DNA from: Phytoactinopolyspora mesophila | GTDB lineage: Bacteria; Actinomycetota; Actinomycetes; Jiangellales; Jiangellaceae | Length of the DNA stretch: 64,000 nucleotides | Direction: 5' to 3' | Assembly (NCBI RefSeq): GCF_010122465.1 | Contig: NZ_WLZY01000009.1 | Location: forward strand, 118,729-182,728 | In this document: one piece after another, positions 52,025-61,160 of the stretch | Numbering within the stretch: position 1 is the first letter of the stretch | Layout of the letters: every line of letters begins with the position of its first letter | The notes under the pieces: model-generated | What the model was told of the DNA's origin: nothing | Databases searched by the model: none | Seen by the model: the letters and a program-made list of their open reading frames with translations, nothing else | Program-made: the position numbers and the translations under genes

Positions 52025-54583
52025 CTATAGCCGCGGGTCGACGGGTTCTGATTCCAGAGCGAGGACAGCGAATACCGGCTCATGCACGCGCCAGAGCGGC
52101 TCGCCGCGAGCCAGCCGATCCAGCGACTCCAAGCCGAGCGCATATTCGCGCAGAGCAAGCGCGCGTTTGTGGCCGAGGTTTCGATCCCGCAATCTGGCCA
52201 GGTGCTGCGGCTCGGTGTAGTCCGGGCCATAGATGATCCGGAGGTACTCGCGGCCACGCACTTTGAGGCCAGGCTGGACAAGTCCCCGACGCGTGCGGGC
52301 GAGGTTGGCGAGCGGTTTGACCACCATTCCCTCCCCGCCGGCCGCAGTGAGCTCCTCCCACCATGCGACTCCGGCCGCCAGTGACTCGGAGCTGGTGGTG
52401 TCCACCTCCAATCGCGTCGTGGTGCGCAGAACTCGCGGCGAGGCGGCGACCAGGCGATCGGCGATCCGCAGGTGCCAGCCATGGTCGCGGTCGTAGTAGG
52501 TCTGTCCCTGGGTAGCGAGCACCTGGAACGGTGCGATGCTCACGCCTTCGAGGCCGGCGGTGGGCCAGCAGTAACGCCGGTAGGCAGCCGTGAATGCCGC
52601 TGCGTTGCTGATGCGAGCGCCGGTACGTTCAAGGAGTTCACCGACGTCGATCCCGCGACCACGCGCAGCCTCGAGGCCGGCGAACGCGGCTGGAAGCGCC
52701 GAGCATGCGGCAGCGCCGACCGTGGCGTATTGATCTCGCAGCAATTCCTCGGCCTTCGCCGACCACGGCAACAGTTCACAGTCCAGCAGGATCCAGTCGG
52801 TGTCGAGATCGTCCCACAGCCCCGCTGCCTCGACCGCCGAGCGAACACTGGTGAGCAGATCCTCGGTCAGTGAAGGAGAGAAGAACGAACGGCCGGTGCG
52901 GGTGTAGACCGCTCCGGTCTCTCCGTCGGTCGCACCGAAGCGTGCCGAAGCGACTGACGCGTCGCGACACACCAGCAGACACGCCCGAGAGCCCATGTGC
53001 TTCTCTTCGCAGATCAGGTTCGTGACCCCGGCCGAGTGATACCAGGCGAAGGCTTCGTCCGGGTGCTCGAGCAGTTCGGGATGCTTCGACGTGGCGACGG
53101 GCGCCATCGTCGGAGGCAAGTAGGGCAGCCAGCGGGGATGAAGCGCGAACCGGCTCATCACCTCCAGCGCGCCGGCGGCGTTCTCCTCACGGACGCTTAC
53201 CCGCCCGTGGTGGGCCGTCTCGACGACCCGCTTGCCGAGCACATCGGTGATGTCGAGCTGGTCGTGTTCGCGGGAAGGTAGGTCGGGCGCGGACTCGGCC
53301 GTGGCGGGGAACGGTTTCAGCGGCTCGTACCAGACCTTCTCGGCCGGCACGGAGACCACCTCTTTCTCCGGATACCGGAGCGCCGAGAGCCTCCCACCGA
53401 ACACGCAGCCGGTGTCCAGGCACATGGTGTTATTCACCCACTCCGCCTGAGGGGTGGGGGTGTGCCCGTACAACACCATCGCCTTGCCCCGGTAGTCGTT
53501 GGCCCAGGGATAGCGGACCGGTAGCCCGAACTCGTCGGTCTCGCCGGTCGAGTCGCCGTACAGGGCGAAACTTCGCACCCGCCCGGACGCGCGACCGTGG
53601 TAGGCCTCCTTGAGGCCGGCGTGCGCGACCACCAGCCGCCCGTCGTCGAGGACCAGGTGGGAGACCAGGTCGTAGCAGAAGTCCGCGACCTCCTGGCGGA
53701 ATTCCTCAGTCTCCTCGGCAAGCTGGGCCAGCGTCTCGGCGAGCCCATGGCTGACCTGAACCTGGCGTCCGCCCAGCGCGCGGACCAGCTTGTTCTCGTG
53801 ATTGCCGGGCACACAGAGCGCGTTGCCGGCTCTCACCATCCCCATCACCAGGCGCAGCACGCCGGGGGAGTCCGGGCCACGGTCTACGAGATCCCCGAGG
53901 AAGATGGGCCGCCGGCCCTCTGGGTGCTCCGCATCGACCGGTCGCCCGTATTCGTCCCGAACGAAGGTGTAGCCGAGAGTTCCAAGCAGGGTTTCGAGTT
54001 CGGACCGGCATCCGTGGATGTCGCCGACGACGTCGAACGGGCCGTGCTCGTGCCGGAGGTCGTTGAGCATCTTCTCCCGCACCACCGTCGCTGCCGCGAC
54101 GTCCTCGGCCGTCCGGAGTACGTGAACCTTCCGGAAGCCTTCCTTGGCGAGGTGCCGCATCGACCGGCGCAGCTGTTCACGCTGTCGCCGCACGACCCGC
54201 GCACCGAAATCCCGGTCCGGCCGTTGCTCGTTCCGCTCGATGCACAGCTGTTCCGGCATATCGAGAACGATCGCGACCGGGAGCACGTCGTGCGCCTTCG
54301 CCAGCTCGACCAGCTGGCGGCGGGCGTCGCGCTGGACGTTGGTGGCATCGACGACGGTGAGCCGGCCGGCCGACAACCGTTTCGCCGCGATGTAGTTGAG
54401 AACGTCGAACGCGTCCGCGGTCGCGGCCTGGTCATTCTCGTCGTCGGAGACGAGGCCGCGGCAGAAGTCGCTGGAGATCACCTCGAACGTTCCGAAGTTC
54501 TCCCGAGCGAAGGTCGACTTGCCCGAGCCGGACACACCGATGAGTGCGACCAGGCTCAGCTCGGGGATGGCCAGTTCCGTCAT
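52025..54583 (-). CDS. pnkp: Polynucleotide kinase-phosphatase-ligase of the RNA repair system
   Basis: An 852-residue three-module protein. The N-terminal kinase has the P-loop GVSGSGKST (16-24). The central metallophosphoesterase starts near residue 183 with DVVGDIHGC, GDLVDRGPDSPG, PGNHENK and VVAHAG. The C-terminal nucleotidyltransferase/ligase-like domain has the lysine motif EEKHMG (Lys528). Bacterial Pnkp heals and, with Hen1, seals ribotoxin-cut RNAs such as tRNAs: it phosphorylates the 5' end, removes 2',3'-cyclic phosphate and adenylates. Its start overlaps the end of hen1 by 4 bp, which gives the standard Hen1-Pnkp cassette. Confidence 0.95.
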   Translation of the reverse strand: MTELAIPELSLVALIGVSGSGKSTFARENFGTFEVISSDFCRGLVSDDENDQAATADAFDVLNYIAAKRLSAGRLTVVDATNVQRDARRQLVELAKAHDVLPVAIVLDMPEQLCIERNEQRPDRDFGARVVRRQREQLRRSMRHLAKEGFRKVHVLRTAEDVAAATVVREKMLNDLRHEHGPFDVVGDIHGCRSELETLLGTLGYTFVRDEYGRPVDAEHPEGRRPIFLGDLVDRGPDSPGVLRLVMGMVRAGNALCVPGNHENKLVRALGGRQVQVSHGLAETLAQLAEETEEFRQEVADFCYDLVSHLVLDDGRLVVAHAGLKEAYHGRASGRVRSFALYGDSTGETDEFGLPVRYPWANDYRGKAMVLYGHTPTPQAEWVNNTMCLDTGCVFGGRLSALRYPEKEVVSVPAEKVWYEPLKPFPATAESAPDLPSREHDQLDITDVLGKRVVETAHHGRVSVREENAAGALEVMSRFALHPRWLPYLPPTMAPVATSKHPELLEHPDEAFAWYHSAGVTNLICEEKHMGSRACLLVCRDASVASARFGATDGETGAVYTRTGRSFFSPSLTEDLLTSVRSAVEAAGLWDDLDTDWILLDCELLPWSAKAEELLRDQYATVGAAACSALPAAFAGLEAARGRGIDVGELLERTGARISNAAAFTAAYRRYCWPTAGLEGVSIAPFQVLATQGQTYYDRDHGWHLRIADRLVAASPRVLRTTTRLEVDTTSSESLAAGVAWWEELTAAGGEGMVVKPLANLARTRRGLVQPGLKVRGREYLRIIYGPDYTEPQHLARLRDRNLGHKRALALREYALGLESLDRLARGEPLWRVHEPVFAVLALESEPVDPRL

Positions 54584-56001
54584 GATGCCTGCCGCTCCGT
54601 CTCGTCGTTGCGGCTGAAGACCGCCATCTGGGTGGGCGGTCCGACCTCAGGGTCGTCGTCGCCGATCGGCACGAACCTGACGTGGTACCCACTGCTTGCG
54701 CACACGCCCTCGGCCCAGCCGGCGAACTCGGCTCGCGTCCACTCGAATCGGTGATCGCGGTGGCGCATCGTCCCGGCCCGGAGACCCTCGTATCGGACGT
54801 TGTGCTCGGCGTTCGGCGTCGTCACGACGACGGTCCCCGGCCGGGCGTGGGTGAACACCGTCTTCTCCAATGCGGGAAGCCGAGCCGGGTCGAGGTGCTC
54901 GATGACCTCCATGAGCACTATCGCGTCGTAGCCCGCGAGACGCTGGTCGCGGTAGGTCAAAGAGGACTGCAACAGCCGCAGCCGGGCTCGCTGGCTATCC
55001 GGCATCCGATCCAGGTTGAGCCGCCGCTCGGCCACCTGGAGCGCACGCGGGGAGACATCCACGCCCAGGATCTCGCTGAATCGCGCGTCTTCGATCAGGT
55101 CCCGGAGGAGCGCGCCCTCACCGCATCCGAGGTCCACGACACGGGCCGCCCCGACAGTATGAAGCGCCTCCAAGACCGCCTGCCTGCGAAGGACCACGAG
55201 AGGCACGGTGTCGTCCGTCCTCGAATCGCCGTCGACTGCGTTGTCCAGCGCTTCCGGCGGCAGATCGTCCGCCTCCGCAAGACGGGCGACAGCCGCTGAG
55301 ACGAGTTCTCGCTGATTCACCAGGAACCGACGCGTGATCAATTCCCGCCGCGGGTGACCGGCCAGCCAGCCGCTCCCGGACCGGATGAGCTTATCGACCT
55401 CGTCGGAGGACACCCAGTAATGCTTGGCGTCGTCCAGCACCGGCAGCAGCACGTACAGGTGGGACAGTGCCTGGGCGAGCACGACCGTTCCACGCAGCCG
55501 CAGGTCGAGGTAACGGGAGTCACCCCAGGCAGGCATGGTCTCGTCCAGCGGGATCGGGCTCGCTTCTACCGACCAACCCAGTGGCTCGAAGAGGTCCGCG
55601 ACCATCGCGGCGCCGCCGACGCTGGGCAGTGCCGGAACGTGGATCTCCAGCGGCAGCGGCAGGTCGACCAGGTCGGGCCTGGCCGCACACTTGCCGGCCA
55701 TCGCCGTGCGGAAGACTTTGCCAAGAGCTACCGCCAACATCGACGACGCGGCGTACGGCCGGTCATTGACGTACTGGCTCAGTGCGAACGCGTCACCGCC
55801 GTGCCTGCGACCACGGACCAGCCCAATCGGATCGACCTCGAGTACCAGCGCCACCGTGCACCGCTCGGGCGTCGCTTCGGGGTAGAACACGTGCACGACA
55901 CCGGTCGAGACGGTGAACTGCTGAGCACGGTCTGGATGCTTGTGAAGCAGGTACCCAAGGTCAGTCGCGGACTCAGCTGTCGAGGTGATCGTCACGTACA
56001 C
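54580..56001 (-). CDS. hen1: RNA 3'-terminal ribose 2'-O-methyltransferase Hen1
   Basis: A 473-residue bacterial Hen1. The N-terminal half (MYVTITSTAESATDLGYLLHKHPDR onward) is the Hen1-specific domain that supports Pnkp ligase activity. The C-terminal methyltransferase has the SAM motif VVDLGCGEGALL and the metal-binding E-x2-E-H motif in LMEVIEHLD, with further His in TPNAEHN and DHRFEW. It methylates the 2'-OH at the cut RNA end before ligation so that the repaired RNA resists re-cleavage. It is transcribed first, then pnkp. Confidence 0.95.
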   Translation of the reverse strand: MYVTITSTAESATDLGYLLHKHPDRAQQFTVSTGVVHVFYPEATPERCTVALVLEVDPIGLVRGRRHGGDAFALSQYVNDRPYAASSMLAVALGKVFRTAMAGKCAARPDLVDLPLPLEIHVPALPSVGGAAMVADLFEPLGWSVEASPIPLDETMPAWGDSRYLDLRLRGTVVLAQALSHLYVLLPVLDDAKHYWVSSDEVDKLIRSGSGWLAGHPRRELITRRFLVNQRELVSAAVARLAEADDLPPEALDNAVDGDSRTDDTVPLVVLRRQAVLEALHTVGAARVVDLGCGEGALLRDLIEDARFSEILGVDVSPRALQVAERRLNLDRMPDSQRARLRLLQSSLTYRDQRLAGYDAIVLMEVIEHLDPARLPALEKTVFTHARPGTVVVTTPNAEHNVRYEGLRAGTMRHRDHRFEWTRAEFAGWAEGVCASSGYHVRFVPIGDDDPEVGPPTQMAVFSRNDETERQAS

Positions 56002-56062
56002 CCGCCCTATTGTTCACGACTACGCCGGGGCCACGCGCCGGCTACGCCGTGGCGAAGATCGT

Positions 56063-56100
56063 TGAGGGGTTGGTGTCGCCCTGGCAACACCAATCCCTCA
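56063..56100. terminator. Hairpin between the FAD oxidoreductase and hen1
   Basis: Arms 56063-56076 and 56087-56100 pair over 14 bases with one G-T mismatch (TGAGGGGTTGGTG with CACCAATCCCTCA), and the loop adds GCC/GGC. It lies 24 bp past the stop of the minus-strand oxidoreductase gene, in the gap before hen1. Probable terminator. Confidence 0.6.
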
Positions 56101-56123
56101 TCCATTCGCGGTGAGGCGGGCGG

Positions 56124-58961
56124 TCACCCAGGTTCGCGGGTCGCTGCCTCGAGCAGTTCGAGCACGTGGTGGTACTCCTCGCCCGTGGCCGCTGACATAC
56201 CCATCTCGCATGTGCGGTTCGACGACGCGTAGGCGTGGACGTCGTGCTGAGCCAGCTCGGCCGCCTCGGCCTCGGTCGCACCACTGGTCAGCTCCGGATA
56301 GAACATCCCACGGTCACCGGCGAAGCCACAGCAACCCCACGCCGCAGGCACGACGACGCGTTCCGCGGCCGCCTCAGCCACGGCACGCACGTCATCGACG
56401 GTGCCCATGTGCACGTTGGAGCACGTCGGGTGGATAGCCAGCGACCGCAGCCGGCGCCACACCGTCAGGTGCGGCAGGACCGCGTCACCCACATAGGTGA
56501 CCGCGTCGAGTACGCGCAACCGGTCGTAGCGCTCCCGGTCCGCGCCGACCAGCGCGGAGCCCAGCTGTTCCAGGCCGTGGGCGCACGACGACGCGTCACA
56601 GACCACCGGCAGGTCTCCACCACGCGACGCGGTCCACACCGCCGCGAACACGCGCCGCGCCATCTCCTCATTCCCACTGGTCAGGCCCTTCGAAGCCCAC
56701 GGCGTGCCACAGCACAGCCCGCCGATGCCGTCCGGGATGGCCACCGGCACTCCGGCCCGCCCGCACAACCGCAGAAACGCCTCCGTCGCCCCAGGCCCGG
56801 CCAGTTCGCCCCCGGCCGGACCGAAGGTCGAAGCGACGCAGGCGGGAAAGAACACCACGGCCGCGTCCGGAGGCGCCTGTGACCGCGGGCGCGCTGGTCC
56901 CGGGCCGGGCAGGCCGGAACCCAACTGCGGAACCGCGGCCGGGCCGAGCACCCGGCGACCGGCAGAGCTGGCTCCGGCAATCAGCCGGTCCGGTACCACC
57001 TCGGCGACTCGCAATCCGGCTCGAAGCCCACGTACCGCCCCGCCCCAGTGTCGCGCCGCGGTGACGCCCGCTCGCTGGCCCAGCGCACCGTGGCGATCGG
57101 CACGCATCTCCTTCATCACCTTGCCCGTATCGATGTTCACCGGGCAGGCCGTGACACACAGGGAGTCGGCCGCACACGTATCGACCGCCGCGTAGTCGTA
57201 TTCCTCCTCCAGCCGCTGCCGCCGCTCGCCAGTGGCGGCAGCGATCTCGCGCATCAGCACGATCCGCTGCCGCGGGGTGGTCGTCGTGTTGCGCGAGGGG
57301 CAGACCGGCTCGCAGTATCCGCACTCGACGCAACTGTCCACCGCGCTGTGCACCGCCGGGACGACCTTGAGGTTCTTCACGTGGGCCTGGGGATCGTCGT
57401 CGATCAGCACTCCGGGGTTGAGCAAGCCGTCCGGATCGAACAGCCGCTTGATCTCACGCATCACGTCGTAGAGCTGATCACCGAACTGGCGGCGCACGAA
57501 CGGAGCCATGATCCGGCCGGTGCCGTGCTCGGCCTTCAACGAACCATCCCGGCCGAGCACCAGATCAACCAGGCCTTCTGTGAACGCTTCGTAGCGGGCC
57601 AGCTCAGCGGGCTCGTCGAGCTTCGGGTTGATCATGAAGTGCAGGTTGCCGTCTTTGGCGTGACCGAAGATGACGGCGTCGTCGTACCCATACTGGCCGA
57701 ACAACCCGATCAGCTCACTCACCGTAGCCGTGAGGACCGGGACCGGAACGACGACGTCCTCCAGCAGCGCGGTCGAGCCGACTGGCCGGGCCCCGGCCAC
57801 CGCCGCATACAAACCCTTGCGCACCCGCCACAGCTGGTTACGCACCGCGGCGTCCTTGGTCAACGTTGCCGGCGCGGCCAAACTCAACGCGTCGAGGGTG
57901 CCGCCCGCGGCGGCCACCAGGTCACTCAGCTCGGCCGCGTTCTCCGCCTGATACTCGACCAGCAAGGCGGTGTGGGCGACGACGTCGACACCGGCGATCG
58001 ACTCCGGCACCGCCGGATCGGACTGGGCCACCCGCAACGACGCCGCGTCCAGCAGCTCGATGGCACGGGCGCCGGAGGCGATCAACGGCTCCAGCGCGTC
58101 GGTGGCGCCTGGCAGAGAATCGAAAACGAGCAGCGTGGTGGCCGCATGGGCCAGCAGCGGGACCGTGCGCAGCGTCACCTCCGCGACGAAGCCCAGCGTG
58201 CCCTCGCTCCCCACCAGCAGATGGGCGAGGATGTCCACCGGGTCGTCGAAGTCCAGCAGGGCGTTGACGCCGTAGCCCATCGTGTTCTTCATCGAGAACT
58301 GATGCTCGATGACGGCGCGCATCGCGGTGCTGCCGCGAACATGATCACGTAGCCGGAGCAGACCTGCGTGCAGCTCTGGCTCAAGTGCCCGCAGGCGTTC
58401 CGTCGCGTCCGCAGCGCCGGTGTCGAGGATGGTGCCGCTGGCCAGAACCAGCACCATCGACTCGACCGTGCGATAGGCGGTGTCAACCGTGCCGCAGGAC
58501 ATTCCGCTGGAGTTGTTCGCGACGACCCCGCCGATGGTGCAGGCGGACTCGCTGGCCGGGTCGGGCCCCAACCTCCGTCCGTACGGGGCCAGCCGGGCGT
58601 TGACCTGGCGCAGCGTCAGCCCTGGTTGGACCCGCACGCGGGCGCCGCCGTCGAGAATCTCGATGTCGCTGAACTGCCGCCTGGTGTCTACCAGCAAACC
58701 GGCCGAGGACGCCTGACCGGACAGGCTGGTGCCGGCCGAGCGGAACGTGACCGGCAGCTGATGCCTCCGCGCGGTATGCATCGCTTCGGCGACGTCCGAA
58801 GCACCGCGTGCGACCAGAACGGCGCGCGGGTGCAGCAGGTAGTGCGAGGCGTCGTGCGCCATCGCGGCCAGGTCCGAGACCGAGGTGCGGACCGCCTCGG
58901 CACCCGCGATATGGCGAAGATCGGCGAGGACAGCATCTTCTCGGGCGAGGGCACCGGTCAT
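56124..58961 (-). CDS. FAD-linked oxidase fused to Fe-S domain (D-lactate/glycolate dehydrogenase type)
   Basis: A 945-residue fusion of GlcD-like and GlcF-like parts. The N-terminal PCMH-type FAD domain has VTFRSAGTSLSGQ and CTIGGVVANNSSGMSCG. The FAD_oxidase_C domain includes IFGHAKDGNLHFMI and KAEHGTGRIMAPF. Two 4Fe-4S clusters follow (CVECGYCEPVCPS from Cys544, then CAADSLCVTACP) and CCG-type cysteine-rich domains (GGLCCGTPW, WGCCGFAGD). Such enzymes oxidise D-lactate or another 2-hydroxyacid and pass electrons to the quinone pool. The substrate is inferred. The start is followed upstream by a 357-bp repeat-rich gap. Confidence 0.92.
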   Translation of the reverse strand: MTGALAREDAVLADLRHIAGAEAVRTSVSDLAAMAHDASHYLLHPRAVLVARGASDVAEAMHTARRHQLPVTFRSAGTSLSGQASSAGLLVDTRRQFSDIEILDGGARVRVQPGLTLRQVNARLAPYGRRLGPDPASESACTIGGVVANNSSGMSCGTVDTAYRTVESMVLVLASGTILDTGAADATERLRALEPELHAGLLRLRDHVRGSTAMRAVIEHQFSMKNTMGYGVNALLDFDDPVDILAHLLVGSEGTLGFVAEVTLRTVPLLAHAATTLLVFDSLPGATDALEPLIASGARAIELLDAASLRVAQSDPAVPESIAGVDVVAHTALLVEYQAENAAELSDLVAAAGGTLDALSLAAPATLTKDAAVRNQLWRVRKGLYAAVAGARPVGSTALLEDVVVPVPVLTATVSELIGLFGQYGYDDAVIFGHAKDGNLHFMINPKLDEPAELARYEAFTEGLVDLVLGRDGSLKAEHGTGRIMAPFVRRQFGDQLYDVMREIKRLFDPDGLLNPGVLIDDDPQAHVKNLKVVPAVHSAVDSCVECGYCEPVCPSRNTTTTPRQRIVLMREIAAATGERRQRLEEEYDYAAVDTCAADSLCVTACPVNIDTGKVMKEMRADRHGALGQRAGVTAARHWGGAVRGLRAGLRVAEVVPDRLIAGASSAGRRVLGPAAVPQLGSGLPGPGPARPRSQAPPDAAVVFFPACVASTFGPAGGELAGPGATEAFLRLCGRAGVPVAIPDGIGGLCCGTPWASKGLTSGNEEMARRVFAAVWTASRGGDLPVVCDASSCAHGLEQLGSALVGADRERYDRLRVLDAVTYVGDAVLPHLTVWRRLRSLAIHPTCSNVHMGTVDDVRAVAEAAAERVVVPAAWGCCGFAGDRGMFYPELTSGATEAEAAELAQHDVHAYASSNRTCEMGMSAATGEEYHHVLELLEAATREPG

Positions 58962-59003
58962 GGTCCAACCGTATCGCCCGCCGCCGGGGCAACCCCGCCC
59001 CGA

Positions 59004-59075
59004 TCAGCCCCGCCGGCCCTGCCCCGTTCAGCCCCGCCGGCCCTGCCCCGTTCAGCCCCGCCGGCCCTGCCCCGT
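59004..59075. repeat. Three tandem 24-bp repeats
   Basis: Three perfect head-to-tail units of TCAGCCCCGCCGG + CCCTGCCCCGT (59004-59027, 59028-59051, 59052-59075). They are part of the gene-free stretch 58962-59318 upstream of the divergent FAD oxidoreductase and transsulfuration genes. No protein is assigned to them. Confidence 0.9.
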
Positions 59076-59160
59076 GATCGACAGTACGTTGTGGTTGCTA
59101 ACCCGCAGCCACGACGTACTGTCGATCACCTCTGCGCGACCACAACCCACTGACGATCAC
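59074..59160. repeat. Composite palindromic repeat: three copies of a 25-nt element
   Basis: Copy A (59074-59098, GTGATCGACAGTACGTTGTGG plus TTGC) and inverted copy B (59105-59129) form a nearly perfect 25-bp hairpin: 16 bp perfect (GTGATCGACAGTACGT), then 8 bp with G-T wobbles and a six-base loop. Copy C (59134-59160, inverted) is the variant also found twice at 50-107. The element lies in the divergent promoter region between the FAD oxidoreductase and the PLP enzyme. Confidence 0.85.
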
Positions 59161-59190
59161 CCGGAGGTGTGGTGGGTGTATCGGTCGTGG

Positions 59191-59250
59191 CCCGTGGTTC
59201 CGTGACCCGTGGTTCCGTGACCCGTGGTTCCGTGACCCGTGGTTCCGGTT
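59191..59250. repeat. Tandem 15-bp repeats before the transsulfuration gene
   Basis: Three perfect copies of CCCGTGGTTCCGTGA (59191-59235) and a degenerate fourth. If the frame open from 59169 were translated they would encode a repeated R-G-S-V-T peptide, but there is no support for that start. They end 69 bp before the gene start chosen here. Confidence 0.85.
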
Positions 59251-59318
59251 CCGTGGGCCGTGGTCGCGCCCGCGGACCCTCCTCGGAGCATCGCGCCGCC
59301 GGGTCAGATACTGGTTTC

Positions 59319-60401
59319 ATGGCAGTTTCGCGCTCTTCGTCTCTCAGCCCGCATACCCGCCTCGTCACCGGCGGGCGCCCCGATGCCGAGGCCGACGCAC
59401 CGCTGAACCACCCGGTCACATTCGCCTCGACCTACCATGCCGGCGGTGAGCGCGGGTACGGCCGCTACGGAAACCCCACGTGGGAAGCGTTCGAAGACGT
59501 GCTCGGCGAGCTCGAAGGCGGGCAGGCGCTGGCCTTCGCCTCCGGCCTGGCCGCTTCGAGTGCGGTGCTGTCCCTGCTGCCGGAGGGCGCGGTGGTCGTC
59601 GCCCCCGAAACTGCCTATCTGGGCGTGCTCGACCAATTGCGCGAACGGCTCAGCACCGAACGCATACAACTACGGCAGGTAGACATCTCGGACACCGCAG
59701 CGCTCGAAGCGGCGACCGACGGCGCCACGATGGTGTGGCTGGAGACCCCGGCCAATCCGAAGCTCGACGTGGCCGATATCGCGGCCGCGGCGTCCGCTGC
59801 CCGCAGAGCCGGAGCCGTCAGCGTCGTCGACAACACTTTCGCCACGCCCCTGCTGCAGCGGCCGCTTGAGCTCGGCGCCGACGTGGTGATCCACAGCGCG
59901 ACCAAGCTGATCGCGGGACATTCCGACGTCCTCCTCGGCGCCACGGTGTCCAACGACGACGACCTCGTGTCCAGACTCGAGCGCCACCGCAAACTCCACG
60001 GCGCGATCCCCGGTCCGATGGACGTCTTCCTCGCCCTGCGCGGCATGCGCACCCTGGGCGTACGTCTGGACCGGGCCCAGGCCAGCGCGGCCGAACTGGT
60101 CGGCCGCCTGGGCACGCATCCAGCGGTGGACGTGGTTCGCTACCCCGGGTTCGGGACCATGTGCTCCATCGAGGTGACCGGCGGCGCCGCCGGCGCGGAC
60201 CGCGTCGTCCAGGCGGTCGAGCTCTGGGTCAACACCACAAGTCTGGGCGGTGTCGAATCCACCCTGGAACGCCGCCGGCGCTGGCCGTCGGAGAGCGAAC
60301 TGGTAGACCCGTCACTGATCCGGCTCTCCGTCGGCATCGAGGACGTGGAAGATCTGTGGGCCGACCTCGCGCGCGCTCTCGATGCCGCGGTCATGGGCTG
60401 A
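59319..60401 (+). CDS. PLP-dependent transsulfuration enzyme (cystathionine synthase/lyase family)
   Basis: A 360-residue Cys/Met metabolism PLP enzyme (fold type I). Motifs: YGRYGNPTWEAFE, ASGLAAS, VVDNTFATPLLQ, and the PLP lysine in IHSATKLIAGHSD (Lys196), with C-terminal SLGGVESTLERR. Members include cystathionine gamma-synthase, gamma-lyase and O-acetylhomoserine sulfhydrylase, and the exact reaction cannot be fixed. The upstream open frame from 59169 encodes only tandem-repeat peptide, so ATG 59319, where homology starts, is used although its ribosome binding site is weak. Confidence 0.93.
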   Translation: MAVSRSSSLSPHTRLVTGGRPDAEADAPLNHPVTFASTYHAGGERGYGRYGNPTWEAFEDVLGELEGGQALAFASGLAASSAVLSLLPEGAVVVAPETAYLGVLDQLRERLSTERIQLRQVDISDTAALEAATDGATMVWLETPANPKLDVADIAAAASAARRAGAVSVVDNTFATPLLQRPLELGADVVIHSATKLIAGHSDVLLGATVSNDDDLVSRLERHRKLHGAIPGPMDVFLALRGMRTLGVRLDRAQASAAELVGRLGTHPAVDVVRYPGFGTMCSIEVTGGAAGADRVVQAVELWVNTTSLGGVESTLERRRRWPSESELVDPSLIRLSVGIEDVEDLWADLARALDAAVMG

Positions 60402-60403
60402 CC

Positions 60404-61153
60404 ATGCGAGAACTCACGACCCTCGCCGATGACGCGGCCGCGAGCGGCGACGACGCACTGATGTGCTGGGCTGCTCAGCGGCTGGGCCGGTCCGGCGCCG
60501 CGTTCGCGCACGGTGACGCCGTGGCCGTGACCGTTCCAGCCTTGAACCGCCACGACCGGTTCGTGTTCCGTGGTGCGGTAGCTGACGCCGAAGTGCTCAT
60601 CCGGCAGCTGTTACCCGCGTTGCCGGATTCATACCGGGCACTCACCGGCGCCGAACTGGCGCACCCGGTTCTGGATCGGGTGCCCGAACTCCAACTCGTC
60701 GCCGAGTTCGGCTGGATGGAGACGAAGTCGATCAATGCGACGGCGTCCGAGACGGTCAGCTGGCTCGGCCCGGATGCCCTGCCGGAGGCGACCGCCCTCA
60801 TCGAACGCGTCTATCCGGGTGCCTACGTCCACCCCGGGGAATCACCGGAACATCGCTGGGCCGGCATGCGCGATGAGACAGGCCGGCTGGTGGCAGTTGT
60901 CTCCGACGCCTGCACTGGCGGTGGTGTCGGATTTATCTCCGGCCTGGTCACCGATCCGGAATTCCGCGGCCGCGGATATGGCCGTGCGGTGACGTCGTTC
61001 GTCGCGAATGAGCTGCTCAACACCTACGGCCGAGTGGCATTGATGGTCGACAACAACAACGACGACGCACTCCGGCTCTACCGGGCCATGGGATTCGTGG
61101 GTGAGACCGTCGCCGCCACGATGTGGGCTCCTGACCCGGCCACTGGCCGCTGA
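60404..61153 (+). CDS. GNAT-family N-acetyltransferase
   Basis: A 249-residue protein whose C-terminal half is a GNAT domain: FISGLVTDPEFRGRGYGRAVTSFVANEL carries the acetyl-CoA pyrophosphate loop (R-G-R-G-Y-G), then RLYRAMGFV. The N-terminal half (about 120 residues) is a divergent GNAT-like or accessory region. Substrate unknown. ATG 60404 begins two bases after the stop of the PLP enzyme, so the two are translationally coupled. Confidence 0.87.
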   Translation: MRELTTLADDAAASGDDALMCWAAQRLGRSGAAFAHGDAVAVTVPALNRHDRFVFRGAVADAEVLIRQLLPALPDSYRALTGAELAHPVLDRVPELQLVAEFGWMETKSINATASETVSWLGPDALPEATALIERVYPGAYVHPGESPEHRWAGMRDETGRLVAVVSDACTGGGVGFISGLVTDPEFRGRGYGRAVTSFVANELLNTYGRVALMVDNNNDDALRLYRAMGFVGETVAATMWAPDPATGR

Positions 61154-61160
61154 TCCACAC

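Noticed and set aside
59004-59250. CRISPR-like array
   Set aside because: Units are adjacent with no spacers, differ in length and sequence, and no cas genes are present.
59169-59318. Repeat-encoded N-terminal extension of the PLP enzyme
   Set aside because: Low-complexity R-G-S-V-T peptide with no ribosome binding site; homology begins at 59319. Kept only as a possibility in the findings.
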